Below are positions 37,360 through 46,764 of a stretch of DNA of 64,000 nt, in pieces (the first letter of the stretch is position 1; the number at the start of each line of letters is the position of its first letter). Source of the stretch: Amphritea atlantica (GTDB lineage: Bacteria; Pseudomonadota; Gammaproteobacteria; Pseudomonadales; Balneatricaceae); assembly GCF_018860855.1 (NCBI RefSeq), contig NZ_JAHKQE010000038.1, positions 22,636 through 86,635 of the forward strand. The letters run 5' to 3'. The position numbers were made by a program, and so were the translations under genes. Below the pieces are notes generated by a model. That model worked only from the letters and a program-made list of their open reading frames with translations. It ran no database searches and was not told the origin of the DNA.

Positions 37360-38433
37360 TTATCCCGTAAAAACGGAGTCGATAGAGACCACCTCCCCAC
37401 AATCATCCGGTGAATACCCTGGCAGTTGCTGCACCGCCGCTTGGAAGGCTTCGCTGCGGATACTGGCTAACAAACGCACCATTGCCTCCTGTTTAAGGGT
37501 TTTATGGTGGCACACAAACAAATAATACTCAGAAGATAACGGTATAAAATCAAGACCAAACTGGCTCGCCGCCGCCTTCACCCCCATGCCTACATCCGCC
37601 ATTCCCGCACCGACGAAAGCTGCCACCGCTGAATGAGTGAACTCCTCATCAGCAAAACCATTGATCCGCTTGCTATTAATGCCCTCGCGGACGAGTAACT
37701 CATCAAGCAATGCCCGGGTGCCAGAGTCTTTCTGCCGATTGATAAACTTAACGTCGTTACGTACCAAATCCTGTAGTCCAGCAATCTCTTTAGGGTTACC
37801 GGGTTTGATCATCAGTCCCTGTTGTCGGGTAATAAATTTAACAATTTTATGTACCCTCGGTTTTAAGTGCCGACTGTAAGTTTCATACAACGCATCACTC
37901 ATACCGCCGGCTCGACCATTGGCCGGCACATGAAACCCTGCCACATCACACACACCCCGATTGAGCGACGCTAAGGTGTCCTCTGCACTTTTATATTGAA
38001 GATCCAACTGAATATCGCTACTAAAACTGGGTAGCAAGGCCACCGCATAACCATAGCTGGCATGTAATCTTAGTAACGGATTCACCCCTTCCAGCGCCCG
38101 ATGGATTTCTAAATTAAGCTCTGAAGCCAAACTGTCTAATTGTGGTTCAAGTCGAGCCAACACACGCTGCTCGGCCCACAACAGTTTTTCCCCTAACGCC
38201 GACAGTGTCGCCCCTTTGCCCTTTTGCATATCCACCAGCGGTAGGCCAAAAAATGCTGCCCAAGTATTCAACAGATTCCAGCCATGGCGATAGGAGATGC
38301 CTATTTTTTTAGTGGCTTCGGTGAGCTTGCCAGTCTCATGTATCGCACCCAATAATGAAAATAACTGGGGATTCAATTGGTTACCACCGGAATCACGGAA
38401 TGACCAACTAGGAACAACCTGAATTCGCTTCAT
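37360..38433 (-). CDS. ModE-like regulator with substrate-binding domain, next to formate dehydrogenase
   Basis: A 357-residue protein: an N-terminal ModE/LysR-type winged helix (about 20-90, ETGKLTEATKKIGISYRHGW) joined to a periplasmic-binding-protein-like domain (about 120-345) as in molybdate- or tungstate-responsive regulators. It is divergent from the formate dehydrogenase operon, whose enzyme needs a molybdenum cofactor, so it probably controls that operon in response to oxyanion or formate. I use the ATG at 38433; a GTG two codons earlier is an alternative. No Shine-Dalgarno sequence is visible for either. Confidence 0.85.
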   Translation of the reverse strand: MKRIQVVPSWSFRDSGGNQLNPQLFSLLGAIHETGKLTEATKKIGISYRHGWNLLNTWAAFFGLPLVDMQKGKGATLSALGEKLLWAEQRVLARLEPQLDSLASELNLEIHRALEGVNPLLRLHASYGYAVALLPSFSSDIQLDLQYKSAEDTLASLNRGVCDVAGFHVPANGRAGGMSDALYETYSRHLKPRVHKIVKFITRQQGLMIKPGNPKEIAGLQDLVRNDVKFINRQKDSGTRALLDELLVREGINSKRINGFADEEFTHSAVAAFVGAGMADVGMGVKAAASQFGLDFIPLSSEYYLFVCHHKTLKQEAMVRLLASIRSEAFQAAVQQLPGYSPDDCGEVVSIDSVFTG

Positions 38434-38529
38434 ATGCACAATATTTCATATTTCGTAGATGACCAACTAATGCTACTTTAAACGTTACTATAAAGCACAT
38501 AGATTAAGCTTTTCAGACACCAGAACAGC

Positions 38530-38555
38530 AACATATGAATTCTATTTCATATGTT
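38530..38555. promoter_or_regulatory. Palindromic operator at the fds operon start
   Basis: AACATATGAA (38530-38539) and TTCATATGTT (38546-38555) form a perfect ten-base inverted repeat with a six-base spacer. A related TTCATATG half-site lies at 38429-38436, at the regulator's own start. The dyad is 17 bases before the chosen fdsG ATG. It is a strong candidate site for the neighbouring ModE-like protein. Confidence 0.6.
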
Positions 38556-38571
38556 ATACGAGAATAAAAAA

Positions 38572-39063
38572 ATGACCGCAGCCAAAGAGCAGTTATTACC
38601 GGTAGTGAGCGATGTCATTGCCGATCTGAAGCATAAACCCGGCGCGTTACTGCCGATTCTTCATGAAATCCAAAACCGTCTCGGTTATATCCCCCCCGAA
38701 TCCGTACCGCTGATTGCTGAATCACTGAACCAATCCCGTGCAGATATTCACGGCGTCATCAGTTTTTATCATCAATTTCGCAGCACCGCGCCAGGCAAAC
38801 ATACTGTTGAAGTTTGCCGCGCTGAAGCTTGCCAAGCAATGGGGGCACGCCAACTCGAGGCTCACGCCAAAGCGAGCCTTGGGGTCGATTATCACGGCAC
38901 CACCAGCGATAACAATATCACCCTTGAAGAGGTCTACTGCCTCGGTAACTGCGCTTGCTCCCCTTCAGTGCGGATTAACGATGAAATCATCGGTCGGGTG
39001 ACCCCAGAGAAATTTGATCAGCTAATTGACGGGCTGCGTTCACAAGCGCTGGAGGTACACTGA
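38572..39063 (+). CDS. fdsG: NAD-dependent formate dehydrogenase gamma subunit
   Basis: NuoE-like [2Fe-2S] subunit (163 residues) of the soluble NAD-linked formate dehydrogenase. The cluster Cys are in [11 protein letters not shown] and in [15 protein letters not shown] place the start at the ATG at 38572 ([10 protein letters not shown]); an earlier in-frame ATG at 38551 falls inside the palindromic operator. The stop overlaps the fdsB ATG by one base (TGATG). Confidence 0.93.
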   Translation: MTAAKEQLLPVVSDVIADLKHKPGALLPILHEIQNRLGYIPPESVPLIAESLNQSRADIHGVISFYHQFRSTAPGKHTVEVCRAEACQAMGARQLEAHAKASLGVDYHGTTSDNNITLEEVYCLGNCACSPSVRINDEIIGRVTPEKFDQLIDGLRSQALEVH

Positions 39064-40637
39064 TGAGCGTAACCAAAGTATTTATACCACGGGATACCAC
39101 TGCACTGGCCATGGGGGCCGATCAACTGGCTCGCGAGATAGCAGCAGAAGCCGCCAACCGCGGTGAAACCATTGAGATTATTCGAAATGGCTCCCGTGGT
39201 CTGTTCTGGCTGGAACCTTTAGTCGAAGTTGAAACCAACACTGGCCGTATCGCCTATGGTCCGGTTACTAGCCAAGATATCGATAGCCTGTTTGATCAAG
39301 CTTTTCTCAGCGGTGCGACCGATCACCCGTTGTGTCAGGGATTGACCGAAGAGATCCCTTACCTGAAAAAACAACAACGACTGACGTTCGCTCGCGCGGG
39401 TATTACCGACCCCGTTTCGCTGGATGATTATCAGCAACTGGATGGCTTCAACGGACTGAAAAAAGCACTACAGATGGATGGCCAAACGATTGTCGATGAA
39501 GTGAAGGCCTCCGGTTTACGAGGCCGTGGTGGCGCAGCCTTCCCCACCGGCATCAAGTGGCAAACCGTATTAGATGCAACCTCTCCCAAGCAGCAAAAGT
39601 ATATCGTCTGTAATGCTGATGAGGGCGATTCCGGTACCTTTGCCGACCGTATGGTGATGGAGGCCGACCCCTATATGCTAATTGAAGGCATGACCATTGC
39701 TGGCCTCGCTGTGGGTGCTGACCAAGGCTACATCTATCTGCGCTCCGAATATCCCGTCGCCTATCAGATTCTCAATGAAGCGATTGCCAAGGCAGAAGCG
39801 GCAGGGTTTCTTGGCGAGAACATTCTCGATAGCGGTAAGACCTTTAACCTTGAAGTACGTCTAGGCGCTAAAGCTTATATTTGCGGTGAAGAAACCTCGC
39901 TGCTGGAAAGCCTCGAAGGCAAACGCGGCATGGTGCGGGCTAAGCCTCCCTTACCTGCGATTGTTGGACTATTTGGTCAGCCGACGATTGTTAATAACGT
40001 GCTGTCGCTCGCAGCGGTTCCTTACATTCTCTCCAACGGCGGTCAAGCGTATGCGGATTATGGGATGGGGCGTTCACTTGGCACCCTGCCTTTCCAGCTG
40101 GCGGGTAATATTAAACGCGGCGGTCTGATTGAGCTGGCCTTCGGTGTCACCTTGCGTGAACTGTTAGAAGAGTACGGCGGTGGCACCTTCAGTGAGCGGC
40201 CGATGCGGGCGGTGCAAGTAGGTGGTCCTCTATGTGCCTACCTGCCTGAAAGTCAGTGGGACACGCCGATGGATTATGAATCCTTTCAAGCGGTCGGTGC
40301 CGCACTCGGACACGGCGGTATCGTGGTATTTGATGACACTGTGGATATGTCCGCCCAAGCGCGCTTTTCCATGGAGTTCTGCGTCGCGGAATCCTGCGGC
40401 AAATGTACGCCTTGCCGTATCGGCTCAACCCGTGGGGTCGAAGTGATTGACCGGATTCGTAACGATGAAAACCGCGCAGCCAATATGGAACTACTAAGCG
40501 ATCTATGCGACACCATGATCGACGGTTCATTATGCGCCATGGGCGGCATGACGCCGTTCCCTGTGCAGAGTGCCGTTAAGCATTTTCCGGAAGACTTCAA
40601 CCAACCTGCACAAAATAATAATGGGGCTCGGTCATGA
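39063..40637 (+). CDS. fdsB: NAD-dependent formate dehydrogenase beta subunit
   Basis: NuoF-like subunit (524 residues) that binds FMN, NAD and a [4Fe-4S] cluster and passes electrons from formate to NAD+. An N-terminal thioredoxin-like part (about 1-110) precedes the FMN/NAD region with GLRGRGGAAFPTGIKW and CNADEGDSGTFADR. The cluster motif is ESCGKCTPCRIGS. The end overlaps fdsA by four bases. Confidence 0.95.
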   Translation: MSVTKVFIPRDTTALAMGADQLAREIAAEAANRGETIEIIRNGSRGLFWLEPLVEVETNTGRIAYGPVTSQDIDSLFDQAFLSGATDHPLCQGLTEEIPYLKKQQRLTFARAGITDPVSLDDYQQLDGFNGLKKALQMDGQTIVDEVKASGLRGRGGAAFPTGIKWQTVLDATSPKQQKYIVCNADEGDSGTFADRMVMEADPYMLIEGMTIAGLAVGADQGYIYLRSEYPVAYQILNEAIAKAEAAGFLGENILDSGKTFNLEVRLGAKAYICGEETSLLESLEGKRGMVRAKPPLPAIVGLFGQPTIVNNVLSLAAVPYILSNGGQAYADYGMGRSLGTLPFQLAGNIKRGGLIELAFGVTLRELLEEYGGGTFSERPMRAVQVGGPLCAYLPESQWDTPMDYESFQAVGAALGHGGIVVFDDTVDMSAQARFSMEFCVAESCGKCTPCRIGSTRGVEVIDRIRNDENRAANMELLSDLCDTMIDGSLCAMGGMTPFPVQSAVKHFPEDFNQPAQNNNGARS

Positions 40638-43522
40638 TTCAGATTTTTGATCCCAACGTCGATTACAACAAAGATTATGGCACCCCAGCGAGTGTTTCCG
40701 AAAACTTGATCACCCTCGAGATCGATGGTAAATCGATCACCGTGCCTGAAGGCACTTCGGTGCTGCGCGCGGCAGCTGAAGCCGATATTAATATCCCCAA
40801 ACTCTGTGCCACCGACAACTTGGAAGCATTTGGTTCTTGTCGTATCTGTGCGGTTGAGATTGAAGGCCGCCGAGGCACACCAGCGTCATGCACGACGCCT
40901 GCTGAAGCCGGCATGAAAGTCACTACCCAGAATAAGCGCTTGGGTAAACTGCGTCGCAATATTATGGAGTTGTATATCTCCGATCACCCGCTCGACTGTC
41001 TTACCTGCCCTGCTAATGGCAACTGTGAACTGCAGGATGTGGCGGGTGAAGTCGGCTTACGTGAAGTACGGTACGGCTTCAGCGGTGAGAATCACCTAGA
41101 CGCAGAGAAAGATAACTCCAACCCCTATTTCAGTTTTGATCCGAGTAAATGTATCGTCTGCTCCCGCTGTGTACGCGCCTGCGGTGAGGTTCAAGGCACT
41201 TTCGCTCTGACCATCGATGGTCGCGGCTTCGATTCCAAAGTATCCCCCGGACAGAATGAAGCGTTTCTCGATTCCGAATGTGTCTCCTGTGGTGCCTGTG
41301 TGCAGGCCTGCCCGACTTCAACCCTGATGGAAAAATCGGTCATTGAAGTGGGCCAACCGGAACACAGCGTGGTCACTACCTGCGCCTATTGTGGTGTCGG
41401 CTGTCAGTTTAAAGCCGAAATGAAAGGCGCTGAAATTATCCGTATGGTGCCCTATAAAGGCGGTCAGGCGAACCATGGACACTCCTGCGTCAAAGGCCGC
41501 TTCGCTTTTGGTTATGCCACTCACGAAGATCGCATCACTAAACCGATGATTCGCGATTCTATTGATGAGCCTTGGCAAGAAGTCAGCTGGGATGAAGCAC
41601 TGAATTTTGCCGCCACGAAGCTGCGCGGTATTCAGGAAAAATATGGCCGCGAAAGTATCGGGGGTATCACCTCATCCCGCTGTACCAATGAAGAAACCTA
41701 TCTCGTACAAAAACTGATTCGCGCGGCCTTTGGCAACAACAACACCGATACCTGTGCGCGGGTTTGTCACTCACCGACCGGCTATGGACTCAAAGCAACC
41801 TTGGGTGAATCTGCCGGCACACAAACCTTTGATTCGGTGATGTATGCCGACACCATTATGGTGATCGGTGCCAACCCTACCGATGCCCATCCGGTATTTG
41901 GCTCACTACTGAAGAAACGTCTGCGTCAGGGCGCCAAACTGATCGTTGCTGATCCACGTCGTATCGACTTGGTGAAAACCCCGCATGTGGAAACTCATCA
42001 CCACCTGACACTGCGTCCAGGTAGTAACGTTGCCTTTGTGAATGCGATGGCCCACGTCATCATGAGCGAAGGTTTAGAAGATCGGGACTTTATCGCTAAA
42101 CGCTGTCAAACCGAAGCCTTTAACGCTTGGCGTCACTTTATTACTGAAGAACGTCATTCACCGGAAAACACGGAAGCCATTACAGGCATTCCAGCAGCTG
42201 AGCTGCGCAGTGCTGCGCGCATCTATGCCAACGCGAAAAATGCGGCCATCTATTATGGTCTAGGCGTCACCGAACATAGCCAAGGATCAAGCATGGTCAT
42301 GGGTATCGCCAACCTAGCACTGGCGACCGGCAATATCGGCCGTGAGGGTGTCGGCGTTAATCCACTTCGTGGCCAGAACAATGTGCAGGGTTCCTGCGAT
42401 ATGGGCTCCTTCCCCCACGAACTGCCGGGCTATCAACACGTCTCCGACGATGCAGTTCGGGCGCGTTTTGAAGCCGTCTGGGGGGTTGAACTCGATAATG
42501 AACCGGGCCTGCGTATTCCTAATATGTTTGATGCCGCGATGGATGGCACCTACAAAGGGATGTATTGTCAGGGCGAAGATATTGCCCAGTCAGACCCTAA
42601 CACCAACCACGTTCATGCGGCCATGCGGGCACTGGAATGCCTAGTTGTACAGGATATTTTCCTAAACGAAACCGCTAAATTTGCCCATGTATTCCTACCG
42701 GGTTCCTCTTTCCTTGAGAAAGATGGCACATTTACCAATGCTGAGCGACGCATCAACCGCGTCCGTAAGGTCATGCCACCGCTGGCGGGTAAGCAGGATT
42801 GGGAAGTCACTCAGGCGCTGTCCAACGCCTTAGGCTATCCGATGAACTACAGCCATCCATCCGAGATTATGGATGAGATCGCCCTGCTGACACCGACTTT
42901 CAGTAATGTTAGCTATGAACGCTTGGAAGAGATGGGCAGCTTACAGTGGCCTTGTAACGATAACACGCCTGATGGCACGCCGATCATGCACCTGGATAGC
43001 TTCCCGATCGGTAAAGGACACTTTGCGATCACCGAGTATGTCGCGACTGAAGAGCGCTCTACCCGTAAATATCCATTACTGCTGACCACCGGCCGCACCC
43101 TGTCGCAATACAATGTTGGCGCACAGACCCGACGCACCGAGAATCAGGTTTGGCATGATGACGATGTGTTAGAGCTGCACCCGCAGGATGCCGAAGATCG
43201 TGGTATTAAAGATAATGACTGGGTGGGAATTACCAGCCGCTCCGGCGAAACAGTGATGCTGGCTAAAGTCTCTGACCGGATGCAACCGGGCGTGGTTTAT
43301 ACCACCTTCCACCATCCTCACAGTGGCGCAAACGTTGTTACCACCGATAACTCTGACTGGGCGACCAACTGCCCCGAGTATAAAGTCACGGCGATACAGG
43401 TGATCAAAGTCAACGAGCCTTCCGAATGGCAACAGCGCTATCATGAGTTCCATCAGGAGCAGATAGGCCATCTACATTCCGCCCGAGGCGAAAAACGCTC
43501 AGGATCAGTGGCCGGAGAGTGA
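40634..43522 (+). CDS. fdsA: NAD-dependent formate dehydrogenase alpha subunit
   Basis: Catalytic molybdenum subunit (962 residues) oxidising formate to CO2. In order: an N-terminal [2Fe-2S] domain (LEAFGSCRICAVEIEG), a NuoG-type His/Cys [4Fe-4S] site (HPLDCLTCPANGNC), a double ferredoxin domain (CIVCSRCVRACGE and CVSCGACVQACPTS), the [4Fe-4S] site CAYCGVGCQF, then the bis-MGD catalytic domain with the molybdenum-ligand Cys and following His in CARVCHSPTGYG. A Cys, not selenocysteine, is used. The C-terminal cofactor-binding domain (LLLTTGRTLSQYNVGAQTRR) is intact. Confidence 0.96.
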   Translation: MIQIFDPNVDYNKDYGTPASVSENLITLEIDGKSITVPEGTSVLRAAAEADINIPKLCATDNLEAFGSCRICAVEIEGRRGTPASCTTPAEAGMKVTTQNKRLGKLRRNIMELYISDHPLDCLTCPANGNCELQDVAGEVGLREVRYGFSGENHLDAEKDNSNPYFSFDPSKCIVCSRCVRACGEVQGTFALTIDGRGFDSKVSPGQNEAFLDSECVSCGACVQACPTSTLMEKSVIEVGQPEHSVVTTCAYCGVGCQFKAEMKGAEIIRMVPYKGGQANHGHSCVKGRFAFGYATHEDRITKPMIRDSIDEPWQEVSWDEALNFAATKLRGIQEKYGRESIGGITSSRCTNEETYLVQKLIRAAFGNNNTDTCARVCHSPTGYGLKATLGESAGTQTFDSVMYADTIMVIGANPTDAHPVFGSLLKKRLRQGAKLIVADPRRIDLVKTPHVETHHHLTLRPGSNVAFVNAMAHVIMSEGLEDRDFIAKRCQTEAFNAWRHFITEERHSPENTEAITGIPAAELRSAARIYANAKNAAIYYGLGVTEHSQGSSMVMGIANLALATGNIGREGVGVNPLRGQNNVQGSCDMGSFPHELPGYQHVSDDAVRARFEAVWGVELDNEPGLRIPNMFDAAMDGTYKGMYCQGEDIAQSDPNTNHVHAAMRALECLVVQDIFLNETAKFAHVFLPGSSFLEKDGTFTNAERRINRVRKVMPPLAGKQDWEVTQALSNALGYPMNYSHPSEIMDEIALLTPTFSNVSYERLEEMGSLQWPCNDNTPDGTPIMHLDSFPIGKGHFAITEYVATEERSTRKYPLLLTTGRTLSQYNVGAQTRRTENQVWHDDDVLELHPQDAEDRGIKDNDWVGITSRSGETVMLAKVSDRMQPGVVYTTFHHPHSGANVVTTDNSDWATNCPEYKVTAIQVIKVNEPSEWQQRYHEFHQEQIGHLHSARGEKRSGSVAGE

Positions 43523-43523
43523 G

Positions 43524-44420
43524 ATGGCGTTGAAGCAGCCTAAACCAAACCAATCTGAGGGTAGTTTAACGCTATCCTTGGATGACTGTTATACACAGTC
43601 GGGCGTGAGTCGTTGGCAAGCGGATCAAACGTTAGACGCGTTGGATCAAATTGCTGACGAAATTCCAGTGGCTATGGTTTATAACGGCATATCCCATGCG
43701 GTGATGATGGCCAGCCCCTGTGATCTTGAAGACTTCGCGCTGGGCTTTAGTCTCAGCGAAGGTATTATCAAAACAGCAGACGAGATCTACGGGCTGGAGT
43801 TGGTGATGGCTGAGCCGGACAACTTAGCCGCAGGAATCGAAGTTCAATTATCGATTACCACTCAACGCTCGATGCAGCTCAAACAGCGCCGTCGTAATCT
43901 TACCGGTCGTACCGGCTGTGGATTATGCGGCACTGAATCACTGCAACAGGCCATTCGACCGGTCAAACCAGTGCCTTGCCTCTCCTCCCCATCATCAACG
44001 GCAATCGAACAGGCTCTGCATCAACTCAAAGCGAATCAACCCCTGCAATCCATTACTGGCGCCTGCCACGGCGCCGCATGGTGCAATCATCAGGGAAAGA
44101 TTCAACTATTAAGGGAAGATGTTGGCCGACATAATGCGTTGGATAAATTACTCGGTGCACTGCAACGGGCCAAAACCGACCTTAGCGAAGGCTTTGTGCT
44201 GGTTTCTAGCCGTGCCAGTTATGAAATGGTGCATAAAGCAGCCAGCCGTGGTGTCAGCACCTTAGTCGCCGTATCGGCCCCCACCGGCCTAGCACTCACA
44301 CTGGCAAAACAAGCAGGGCTCAATCTAATCGGCTTCGCCCGTCCAGGCCGGCACGTTATTTACAACCAATCGGTCACGACGGGTTTAACTCAATCCTCCG
44401 ATGATTCAAAGGAATTATAA
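43524..44420 (+). CDS. fdhD: Formate dehydrogenase sulfur carrier FdhD
   Basis: Transfers sulfur to the molybdenum cofactor of formate dehydrogenase, needed for its activity. The sulfur-carrying Cys pair is Cys132 and Cys135 in TGRTGCGLCGTES; DVGRHNALDKLLG and VSSRASYEMVHKA are also typical. 298 residues, one base after fdsA, two bases before fdsD. Confidence 0.94.
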   Translation: MALKQPKPNQSEGSLTLSLDDCYTQSGVSRWQADQTLDALDQIADEIPVAMVYNGISHAVMMASPCDLEDFALGFSLSEGIIKTADEIYGLELVMAEPDNLAAGIEVQLSITTQRSMQLKQRRRNLTGRTGCGLCGTESLQQAIRPVKPVPCLSSPSSTAIEQALHQLKANQPLQSITGACHGAAWCNHQGKIQLLREDVGRHNALDKLLGALQRAKTDLSEGFVLVSSRASYEMVHKAASRGVSTLVAVSAPTGLALTLAKQAGLNLIGFARPGRHVIYNQSVTTGLTQSSDDSKEL

Positions 44421-44422
44421 AC

Positions 44423-44644
44423 ATGGGAAATCATCAACTCACCAGCCTCATCAGGATGGCTAATCAGATCGCCGCCAACAACACCCATATCGGCGATGAT
44501 ATAGCCGAAGCTGAAATGGTCGCCGATCATATGACCAAATTCTGGGCACGCTCCATGAAAGCACAGATCCGCGAATATCTAGAACAGGATGGTAGTGAAC
44601 TAACGCCGATCGCCAAACAAGCGGTGTCGCTGCTAAAACATTAA
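44423..44644 (+). CDS. fdsD: Formate dehydrogenase delta subunit
   Basis: A 73-residue small protein (MGNHQLTSLIRMANQIAANN, ending KQAVSLLKH) of the FdsD family, found last in fds operons and thought to help assembly or stability of the complex; it carries no cofactor motif. A terminator-like hairpin follows. Confidence 0.88.
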   Translation: MGNHQLTSLIRMANQIAANNTHIGDDIAEAEMVADHMTKFWARSMKAQIREYLEQDGSELTPIAKQAVSLLKH

Positions 44645-44661
44645 CAACCTTCATTGGCTCA

Positions 44662-44686
44662 GCCTCCTAATCAAGGAGGCTTCCTT
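44662..44686 (+). terminator. Terminator of the fds operon
   Basis: GCCTCCT (44662-44668) pairs with AGGAGGC (44674-44680) over a five-base loop, followed by TTCCTTC, 18 bases after the fdsD stop. Confidence 0.65.
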
Positions 44687-44751
44687 CACGCCGATAGTGG
44701 CGTAATTTTTCATCGGCACGAAGACGTACCTCAATTCAAATTGATCTATAT

Positions 44752-45112
44752 GTAGGGTGCGATGAAGAATGAATCGTACCGATGCCTCGTATAAAAAATC
44801 GATTTTCATGGCTTTGATCGGTGCGGTTCGCAAGCTCACCAGCACCCTACCGATGCAATGATTTGGGGTGCGACGAAGAATGAACCGTACCGATGAAAAT
44901 ATGTAGGGTGCGATGAAGCATGAATCGCACCGTTGCCTCGTATAAAAAGTCGATTGCCGTGGTTTTAACCGGTGCGGTTCACAAGCTCACCAGCACCCTA
45001 CCGATGTAATGATGTAGGGTGCGATGAAGAATGAATCGCACCGATGCCTCGTATAAAAAATCGATTGCCGTGGTTTTGACCGGTGCGGTTCGCAAGCTCA
45101 CCAGCACCCTAC
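44752..45112. repeat. Array of ~100-base palindromic repeat elements
   Basis: Three full copies (about 44752-44850, 44902-45001, 45013-45112) and one partial (about 44862-44899). Each begins GTAGGGTGCGATGAAG and ends CAGCACCCTAC, so the outer ends are inverted repeats. Inside, GGTGCGAT pairs with ATCGCACC across GAAGAATGA, and the right half repeats GGTGCGGTTCGCAAGC. Copies are over 90 percent alike by eye. A related single copy sits at 37268-37330. No reading frame of value is inside; this resembles a REP/MITE-type intergenic element. Confidence 0.9.
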
Positions 45113-45141
45113 CGATCCTCGGCTAACCACTCGCCTTCGCT

Positions 45142-46260
45142 CTATATCGCCACCGAACCAAAACTAGGCTCTGCCTGTGCCGAATTCAGCACCGCAACTG
45201 AACGTTTCATACTGGCAAAGAAACCATCATTAAGCTGTGGCTCTGTAGCAGCCTCCTGCGTCGTCACCGGCAATATCCCTTTACGTTCATCTCTGGGCGA
45301 GATACCAATATGCTTACGGTAACAGCGACTAAAATGGGGCGTCGATACGAAACCACAAGCGGTAGAAATCTCAACAATCGGCATACTCGATTGTTTCAAC
45401 AACTGCCGTGCCCGATCAAGGCGCAGTTTGAGGTAATAACGCGATGGGGAGCAATTAAGATATTTAAGGAACATCCGCTCTAACTGCCGACGGGAAACGC
45501 TCACGAATGCTGCAAGCTCATCGAGCCCGATCGGTTCTTCAAGATTATTTTCCATCAATTCGATCACATCAACCAATTTTGGCTTGCTGTCGCCACCATT
45601 ATGCAGCTGACGCAGAGGCACCCGTTGTTGATCGAACTCACTGCGGATGCGATCGCAGATAAACATATCGGATACCGCCATAGACAACTTAGGCCCATGC
45701 TGCAACGACACCATATGCAACAACATATCCATGGGCGAAATACCGCCGGATGAGGTCATACGGTTTCGATCGATACTAAACAAACGGTTATTACAGTTAA
45801 CCTTAGGGTAATGCTCTTGCAATGACGCCATACATTCCCAGTGCGTACTGCAGTCATAACCATCTAGCAGACCGGCATGAGCAAGCAAATAAGCGCCGGT
45901 ACAGATACCACCAAGGGTGACGCCACGGCGGCTCATTAACTGCAACCAGCTCACCTGTTTCGGTGTAAAGCTGCGTGTAATATCTACGCCGCCACAGACA
46001 ATTAAGAGGTCCAATTCCGGCATATCGGCAACCGAGAAATCTGGGGCGAAACTAAGACCATCGCTGGCACTCACCGGCGCACCGCTCTCCGAAATCATAT
46101 GCCAGCTGTAAAGTTCAAAACCAGATAGCTGATTCGCCATTCGCAGCGGTTCAATCGCTGAAGCCACCGCAATCATAGTGAAGTTGTCTAGCATCAAAAA
46201 GCCCACACGGGTTACTTTTTGATAGTCCTTAATAGGATCGAATGCAGTCGATGAAATCAT
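45142..46260 (-). CDS. gbdR: GbdR-like AraC-family regulator of glycine betaine catabolism
   Basis: A 372-residue regulator: a DJ-1/GlxA-type N-terminal domain (about 15-200; VGFLMLDNFTMIAVASAIEP and GGICTGAYLLAHAGLLDG) and an AraC helix-turn-helix pair (about 250-340; FVSVSRRQLERMF and CGFVSTPHFSRCYRK). Homologous to GbdR, which activates betaine and dimethylglycine catabolic genes when these compounds are present. Its place at the edge of the gbc/dgc region supports this. An FNR/ANR box lies 220 bases upstream. Confidence 0.9.
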   Translation of the reverse strand: MISSTAFDPIKDYQKVTRVGFLMLDNFTMIAVASAIEPLRMANQLSGFELYSWHMISESGAPVSASDGLSFAPDFSVADMPELDLLIVCGGVDITRSFTPKQVSWLQLMSRRGVTLGGICTGAYLLAHAGLLDGYDCSTHWECMASLQEHYPKVNCNNRLFSIDRNRMTSSGGISPMDMLLHMVSLQHGPKLSMAVSDMFICDRIRSEFDQQRVPLRQLHNGGDSKPKLVDVIELMENNLEEPIGLDELAAFVSVSRRQLERMFLKYLNCSPSRYYLKLRLDRARQLLKQSSMPIVEISTACGFVSTPHFSRCYRKHIGISPRDERKGILPVTTQEAATEPQLNDGFFASMKRSVAVLNSAQAEPSFGSVAI

Positions 46261-46764
46261 AATAGTGCCCCTATTAACGCGTAATCATTACTAAATGCAA
46301 AGAGCTAAGCAGCGTCGCACCGATGCTAATTACTCACGTTATTTTTTGTTTTTTTGGACATTTAAGGATGGCAGATGAAGCGCTTAGGCGTTATTTCATG
46401 AGCCGATATTATCGTTATTATTCAGTATTACTTTCGACTTAAGTCGTATTTTTTTACTGATTGATGGAATCAATATTATTTGATTTAAATCAAAGGAAGA
46501 ATACCTAAAAACGACTAAATCGCATTTTTATTTATCTCTGAGCGACGCGCTCATCATCGAAAAACGACGTTCCCTCTCAATGCCCCATGAGGTGGCCATT
46601 TCAGCCATTATTTAACCCCCATGCACCAATAAAAGGCTGTTAATCATGTCGCTTCTGATCAACTCCTGCGCGGTGGTAGGCAGTCGCAACCCTTAGCACT
46701 GGAATACTATGGCCTGACACCTATTAACGGGTGATATAAATACAAAAATAATAGGAGTGTGACC
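46261..46764. other. 500-base divergent region between gbdR and fdhA
   Basis: Contains promoters for both genes. Besides the FNR box it has the palindrome CGACTTAAGTCG (46435-46446) and GAGCG-ACG-CGCTC near 46540-46552. Any of these could be an operator for GbdR. No small gene is apparent. Confidence 0.5.
46461..46494. promoter_or_regulatory. FNR/ANR box and a near-copy between gbdR and fdhA
   Basis: TTGATTTAAATCAA at 46480-46493 is a perfect FNR/ANR consensus (TTGAT-N4-ATCAA). Beside it TTGATGGAATCAA (46461-46473) has the same half-sites with three spacer bases. They lie 220 bases upstream of gbdR and about 270 upstream of fdhA. Confidence 0.6.

Noticed and set aside
44752..45112. Possible CRISPR array
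   Set aside because: Only three to four units of about 100 bases, with no unique spacers of constant length and no cas genes; it is a palindromic repeat element.
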